Positions 33,298 through 36,351 of a stretch of DNA of 36,351 nt are shown in pieces. Source of the stretch: Thermoflexus sp. (lineage in GTDB: Bacteria; Chloroflexota; Anaerolineae; Aggregatilineales; Aggregatilineaceae); contig DYGX01000026.1 in NCBI GenBank assembly GCA_020724465.1, positions 1-36,351 on the forward strand, in the 5' to 3' direction. The position numbers and the translations under genes are program-made. Position 1 is the first letter of the stretch. Each line of letters opens with the position of its first letter. A model generated the notes under the pieces. That model made no database searches and was not told the origin of the DNA. It saw only the letters and a program-made list of their open reading frames with translations.

Positions 33298-34878
33298 ATG
33301 CCCGCTCAGGCGCTCTATCTAAAATGGCGGCCGCAGACCTTCGAAGATGTCATCGGCCAGCAGCACATCACCCGGACGCTGCGCAACGCACTGCGCCAGG
33401 GGCGTATCCGGCACGCGTACCTGTTCAGCGGCCCGCGCGGGACCGGCAAGACCTCGACGGCCCGGCTGCTGGCAAAGGCGGTCAACTGCACCCATCCCGA
33501 CCCGGACCGGCGCCCCTGCAACGAATGCCACTTCTGCCGGGCCGTCAGCGAAGGCCGGCTGATGGACCTGATCGAGATCGATGCCGCGTCCCATACGGGT
33601 GTGGACGACGTGCGCGACCTGCGCGATAAGATCGCGTTCGCGCCGAGCGAGGGACAGTACAAAGTCTACATTATCGACGAAGTGCACCGCTTTTCGGGCG
33701 CGGCCTTCGACGCGCTGCTCAAGACGCTCGAGGAACCGCCGCCTCACGCGATTTTCGTGCTGGCAACAACCGAGATCGCTAAAGTCCCGGCCACCATCAA
33801 AAGCCGCTGCCAGTTGTTCGAGTTCCGCCGCGTGTCGCTGACTGAGGTCGCCGATCTGCTCCAGGCGATTTGCGACGAGGAGCACGTGTCGATTGACCGC
33901 GCCGCGCTGGAACTGCTGGCACGCGAGGGGACAGGCAGCGTCCGCGACAGCATCAGCCTGCTCGACCAACTGCTGGCGGACCCGGACGCGCACATTTCGC
34001 TGGAAGAAGCGGAAGCGATTCTGGGCACGGCCAGCGGGCAGAACGTGGTCGACCTGGTTGACGCGCTGATTGCCAACGACGCCGCGCGCGGCCTGGACCT
34101 GATCAACGCGGCGGTCGATGCTGGGGCGGATCCGCGCCAGTTCGGGCGCCAGACGGTTGAACACCTGCGCCAGATGATGCTGGTCAAGATGGGCGGCAGC
34201 GATCTGATCGACGTCAGCCAGGAGCGCCGCCAGATTGTCGAGCGCCAGGCCGAGGCGGTTGGGCGCAAAACCCTGCTCAACGCGCTGCGGGCGTTCAACG
34301 GCGCGGTGCAGGAATGGCAGGGCGGCTGGCAGCCGCAGCTTCCGCTGGAGCTGGCCTTTCTGGAAAGTCTGAAGCCTGCCGCCGAAGACGAACCGGTTGC
34401 TGCGCCGTCGCCTGCCTACGCCCGCACGCAGGACGATCTGCCCAAACCCGTCGAGCGGGCCCCGGTCGCAGCACCCCCGCCGGCGGCTTCACCCGGCGCG
34501 GAAGCGGCGGCGGTCCGGCTGGCGGATGTCAAGGCGCAGTGGATTCAGATTCAGAAGATCGCCCGGCGCTATCATCCGTCGCTGCCCGCGCTGATGGAGC
34601 ACGCGACGCCCCGCGAGATTAAGGGCGACCGTCTGGTGCTTGGGGTGCGAACGGGGGTGTTCAAAGAGAAACTCGGCGCAGACGACAAGCGTCAGGCGCT
34701 CGAAGAGGCGCTGGCCGAGGTGCTGAATGTGGCGCTGAAGGTCTCCATCGTGGTGACGGGCGATGCCGGCGAGCATCAGCAGGCGTATGAGGATTTGCTG
34801 GCGCAGGACGAGGTGCTGTCGTTCGGCGTCAACGAACTGGGCGGCGAACTTTCACCGCTGGATGACCTGGACGAATAG
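33298..34878 (+). CDS. dnaX: DNA polymerase III subunit gamma/tau
   Basis: Clamp-loader ATPase of the replisome. The 526-residue protein has AAA+ motifs Walker A GPRGTGKT (45-52), a four-cysteine zinc module (C64, C74, C77, C80), Walker B DEVH (127-130, here DEVHRFS), LKTLEEPPPHAIFVLATTE, and the SRC motif (IKSRCQLFEF). Domains I-III run to about residue 365; after a proline/alanine linker, residues about 400-526 form a C-terminal region that probably binds the polymerase. No A-rich frameshift site is evident, so a single product is expected. GGGAG lies six bases upstream of the ATG. It heads the conserved dnaX-ybaB-recR cluster. Confidence 0.95.
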   Translation: MPAQALYLKWRPQTFEDVIGQQHITRTLRNALRQGRIRHAYLFSGPRGTGKTSTARLLAKAVNCTHPDPDRRPCNECHFCRAVSEGRLMDLIEIDAASHTGVDDVRDLRDKIAFAPSEGQYKVYIIDEVHRFSGAAFDALLKTLEEPPPHAIFVLATTEIAKVPATIKSRCQLFEFRRVSLTEVADLLQAICDEEHVSIDRAALELLAREGTGSVRDSISLLDQLLADPDAHISLEEAEAILGTASGQNVVDLVDALIANDAARGLDLINAAVDAGADPRQFGRQTVEHLRQMMLVKMGGSDLIDVSQERRQIVERQAEAVGRKTLLNALRAFNGAVQEWQGGWQPQLPLELAFLESLKPAAEDEPVAAPSPAYARTQDDLPKPVERAPVAAPPPAASPGAEAAAVRLADVKAQWIQIQKIARRYHPSLPALMEHATPREIKGDRLVLGVRTGVFKEKLGADDKRQALEEALAEVLNVALKVSIVVTGDAGEHQQAYEDLLAQDEVLSFGVNELGGELSPLDDLDE

Positions 34879-34972
34879 GCACAGGCCGGCGGATTCCTTA
34901 ACATTATAAGTAGCCACTGTGCATCGCTCGAACGAGGATGAACGAAGCCGGAGAAGACGAGGAGCGAACCGA

Positions 34973-35359
34973 ATGAGCAAAGGGAAACGGCCGCGGGCAG
35001 GCGTTCCGGGCGGCGGAATGCCGAATCAGAGCGCGATGCTGCGCCAGATTCAAAAGATGCAGGAAGACATGCAAGCCGCCCAACAGGCGTTGGAGACGGA
35101 AACGATCGACGTGAGCGTGGGCGGCGGCGCGATTACCATTACCATCACCGGCAGCCAGAAGGTCCAGGCGATCCAGATCAATCCTGACCTGATCGATACG
35201 AGCGATCCGGAATGGCTGTCCGATCTGCAAGATTTGCTGGTGGCGGGCGTGAACCAGGCGATTGAGCAGGCGCAGCAGCTTGCCGCCGAGCGCATGGGGA
35301 GCGTGACCGGCGGGCTGGACAGCATGCTGCCGGGCGGCCTGGGCGGGTTGTTCGGCTAG
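34973..35359 (+). CDS. ybaB: YbaB/EbfC nucleoid-associated protein
   Basis: A small DNA-binding protein of 128 residues that forms dimers and coats DNA. The central region has MLRQIQKMQEDMQAAQQALE (the coiled helix), IDVSVGGGAITITITGSQKV and IQINPDLID, all typical of the family, followed by a glycine-rich tail ending GGLGGLFG. ATG 34973 follows GAGGAG at eight bases and removes the arginine-rich stretch of the longer open frame (start 34919). It lies between dnaX and recR, its usual place in bacteria. Confidence 0.92.
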   Translation: MSKGKRPRAGVPGGGMPNQSAMLRQIQKMQEDMQAAQQALETETIDVSVGGGAITITITGSQKVQAIQINPDLIDTSDPEWLSDLQDLLVAGVNQAIEQAQQLAAERMGSVTGGLDSMLPGGLGGLFG

Positions 35360-35387
35360 GCGCGGCACACGCCGGGCGAGGTGTGCG

Positions 35388-35990
35388 TTGAGCAAAGCGA
35401 TTCCCCAATCCGTCACCAACCTGATCGAGGCGTTTTCGCGGCTGCCTGGTGTGGGGCCGAAGACGGCTTCGCGCCTGACGTACTATCTGCTGCGCGCGCC
35501 GGATGAACTGTCGCAAACCCTGGCAGCGGCCCTGGCCGATCTCAAGTCGAAGACGCGCTATTGCTCAGTGTGCTTCAACATCACTGAGGAAGATCCGTGC
35601 CCCATCTGCCAGGATGAGGCGCGCGACGCCTCGCAGGTCGTCGTCGTCGAGGATCCGCTCGACGTGCTGGCGGTGGAGCGCACCGGCGCCTACACCGGGC
35701 GCTATCACGTGTTGCACGGGGCGATCTCGCCGGTGGAAGGGATCGGGCCGGAAGATCTGAAGATCCGCGAGCTGGTCGAGCGCGTGCAGCAGGGGGGTGT
35801 GCTGGAAGTGATCATCGCCACCAACCCCGGCATGGAAGGCGACGCGACGGCGATGTATGTACAGCGGCAGTTGGCGCCAACCGGCGTGCGTGTGACCCGG
35901 CTGGCGCGGGGCCTGCCGACCGGCGGCGATCTAGAATATGTGGATTCGGTGACGCTGCTGCGCGCCCTGCAGGGACGTCACGAGATGTGA
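35388..35990 (+). CDS. recR: Recombination mediator protein RecR
   Basis: Acts with RecO/RecF to load RecA on gaps during repair. The 200-residue protein has the N-terminal helix-hairpin-helix (LIEAFSRLPGVGPKTASRL), a zinc finger with C59, C62, C71 and C74, a Toprim domain (VVVVEDPLDVLAVERTG ... IIATNPGMEGDATAMY) and the C-terminal ARGLPTGGDLEYVDSVTL motif. The start is TTG at 35388, with AGGTG upstream; no ATG or GTG lies in frame at a suitable position. The ybaB stop is 28 bp upstream. Confidence 0.94.
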   Translation: MSKAIPQSVTNLIEAFSRLPGVGPKTASRLTYYLLRAPDELSQTLAAALADLKSKTRYCSVCFNITEEDPCPICQDEARDASQVVVVEDPLDVLAVERTGAYTGRYHVLHGAISPVEGIGPEDLKIRELVERVQQGGVLEVIIATNPGMEGDATAMYVQRQLAPTGVRVTRLARGLPTGGDLEYVDSVTLLRALQGRHEM

Positions 35991-35998
35991 CTGGCGGG

Positions 35999-36022
35999 GT
36001 TTGTGGGGCGGAAGCCACAAAC
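35999..36022 (+). terminator. Hairpin just after recR
   Basis: GTTTGTGG (35999-36006) pairs exactly with CCACAAAC (36015-36022) with loop GGCGGAAG, starting nine bases after the recR stop. An alternative fold closes a GGAA tetraloop. There is no T-run downstream, so it may be a 3' end or stabilising hairpin. Confidence 0.55.
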
Positions 36023-36078
36023 TCGACGCCTTAATGACCCGGCGCGCAGAGTTTTACGCAACATTAATGAAATCGGCC

Positions 36079-36107
36079 TTGACGACCCCTGGCAGAGGTG
36101 GTAATAT
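36079..36107 (+). promoter_or_regulatory. Strong sigma-70-type promoter in the 3'-end intergenic region
   Basis: TTGACG (36079-36084), an exact 17 bp spacer and TAATAT (36102-36107), with TGG directly before the -10 (extended). This is the best-matching promoter in the window; transcription would begin near 36114. Confidence 0.7.
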
Positions 36108-36113
36108 GACGAC

Positions 36114-36272
36114 ACGCTCAAACAGAACACCGCACCGTCCAACGGTGGCCGGTTCTGGAACATCAAACGTCAGAAAGGGGGCAACCCTGGAGCACTAAAG
36201 CGAACTGAGAACCATTTGCGTTTTCAAGAAGCTTGTGCCCCCGCCGCGCTGTCCTGAACACACGGCGGTTTT
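36114..36272 (+). ncRNA. Candidate small RNA or leader transcript
   Basis: About 160 nt between a near-consensus promoter and a GC stem followed by TTTT. Near its 5' end a hairpin forms from CAGAAC/GTTCTG (36123-36128/36152-36157) and CACCG/CGGTG (36133-36137/36143-36147), separated by a 4x4 internal loop, with loop TCCAA. GGGGGCA (36177-36183) can pair with TGCCCCC (36236-36242), which overlaps the terminator stem. The only open frame with a fair upstream sequence begins within the -10 element and so would not be in the transcript. It could be an autonomous sRNA or the attenuated leader of a gene beyond the window. It matches no RNA family I recognise. Confidence 0.4.
36241..36272 (+). terminator. 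Intrinsic terminator-like hairpin
   Basis: CCGCCG (36241-36246) pairs with CGGCGG (36263-36268) and is followed at once by TTTTGTT. The remaining 36273-36351 shows no gene. Confidence 0.55.
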
Positions 36273-36351
36273 GTTCCCCTCCCCCCGTTTGATGACGCAC
36301 CTTAACAACAGCAGAGTGACAGAGCAGTAACGTGCGAGGACCTGAGGATAG

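Noticed and set aside
33298-34878. Programmed frameshift in dnaX
   Set aside because: No A-rich slippery heptamer near the end of domain III; the frame runs on to a normal C-terminus.
36106-36198. 30-codon open frame starting at ATG 36106, preceded by AGAGGTGG
   Set aside because: The ATG lies within the predicted -10 element TAATAT, upstream of the transcription start; the peptide has no recognisable feature.

Overview
This is a GC-rich bacterial chromosome segment with densely packed genes on both strands. Many deeply conserved genes are present: thrC, glnA, prfA-prmC-tsaC, dnaX-ybaB-recR and tatA. Recurrent features are secreted PA14/SH3b, LysM/lamin-tail and metalloprotease proteins, a GAF-type NarL-family two-component pair, a BMP-type nucleoside ABC transporter and a UDP-sulfoquinovose synthase. 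Together these suggest Chloroflexota, probably an Anaerolineae-like lineage. That placement is inference from gene content; no rRNA gene is present to confirm it. I see no tRNA, CRISPR array, prophage or transposase.

Layout. 1-4023 (minus): two tandem paralogous secreted HExxH metalloproteases. 4199-6004 (plus): threonine synthase and a Fur-family regulator. 6120-7744 (minus): a multi-pass membrane protein followed by a GAF protein. 7861-8451 (plus): a streptothricin-acetyltransferase-like GNAT. 8462-11089 (minus): a large alpha-helical repeat protein. 11285-13000 (minus): a secreted protein with two PA14 and three SH3b domains. 13380-17454 (plus): glutamine synthetase, a PucR/CdaR-type regulator and a Gfo/Idh/MocA oxidoreductase. 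17594-19688: a histidine kinase (minus) and its response regulator (plus), divergent across an AT-rich region with an 8+8 bp inverted repeat. 19703-20155 (minus): MgtC-like membrane protein. About 20440-20575: a hairpin-rich dispersed repeat, also found at the left edge of the window. 20601-23158 (minus): prfA, prmC and tsaC with overlapping or abutting ends. 23314-28750 (minus): a nucleoside-type ABC transporter operon. 29020-30243 (plus): UDP-sulfoquinovose synthase. 30325-31614 (minus): a divergent glycerol-1-phosphate-dehydrogenase-like protein with an acidic tail. 31819-32805 (plus): a LysM/lamin-tail protein. 32916-33101 (minus): TatA. 33298-35990 (plus): dnaX, ybaB and recR. 36079-36272: a strong promoter followed about 165 nt later by a terminator with no credible gene between, a candidate small RNA or leader.

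The most unusual object is the ABC ATPase at 23314-26544. It has all the landmarks of the ~510-residue two-domain ATPase of BMP-type nucleoside/simple-sugar transporters, but it is 1076 residues long. Three membrane-spanning blocks interrupt the nucleotide-binding domains. Two lie at equivalent positions in the two domains, just after the Q-loop region, and the third looks like an RDD domain. The operon has both permeases but no substrate-binding lipoprotein inside this window.

Promoters read from the sequence often have an extended -10 of the form TGnTAnnnT (for example TGGTATAAT before both prfA and tatA). Several of these fix start codons; the -10 before glnA overlaps the most upstream in-frame ATG and rules it out. 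Many long open frames antisense to the genes are a by-product of high GC and were left out.
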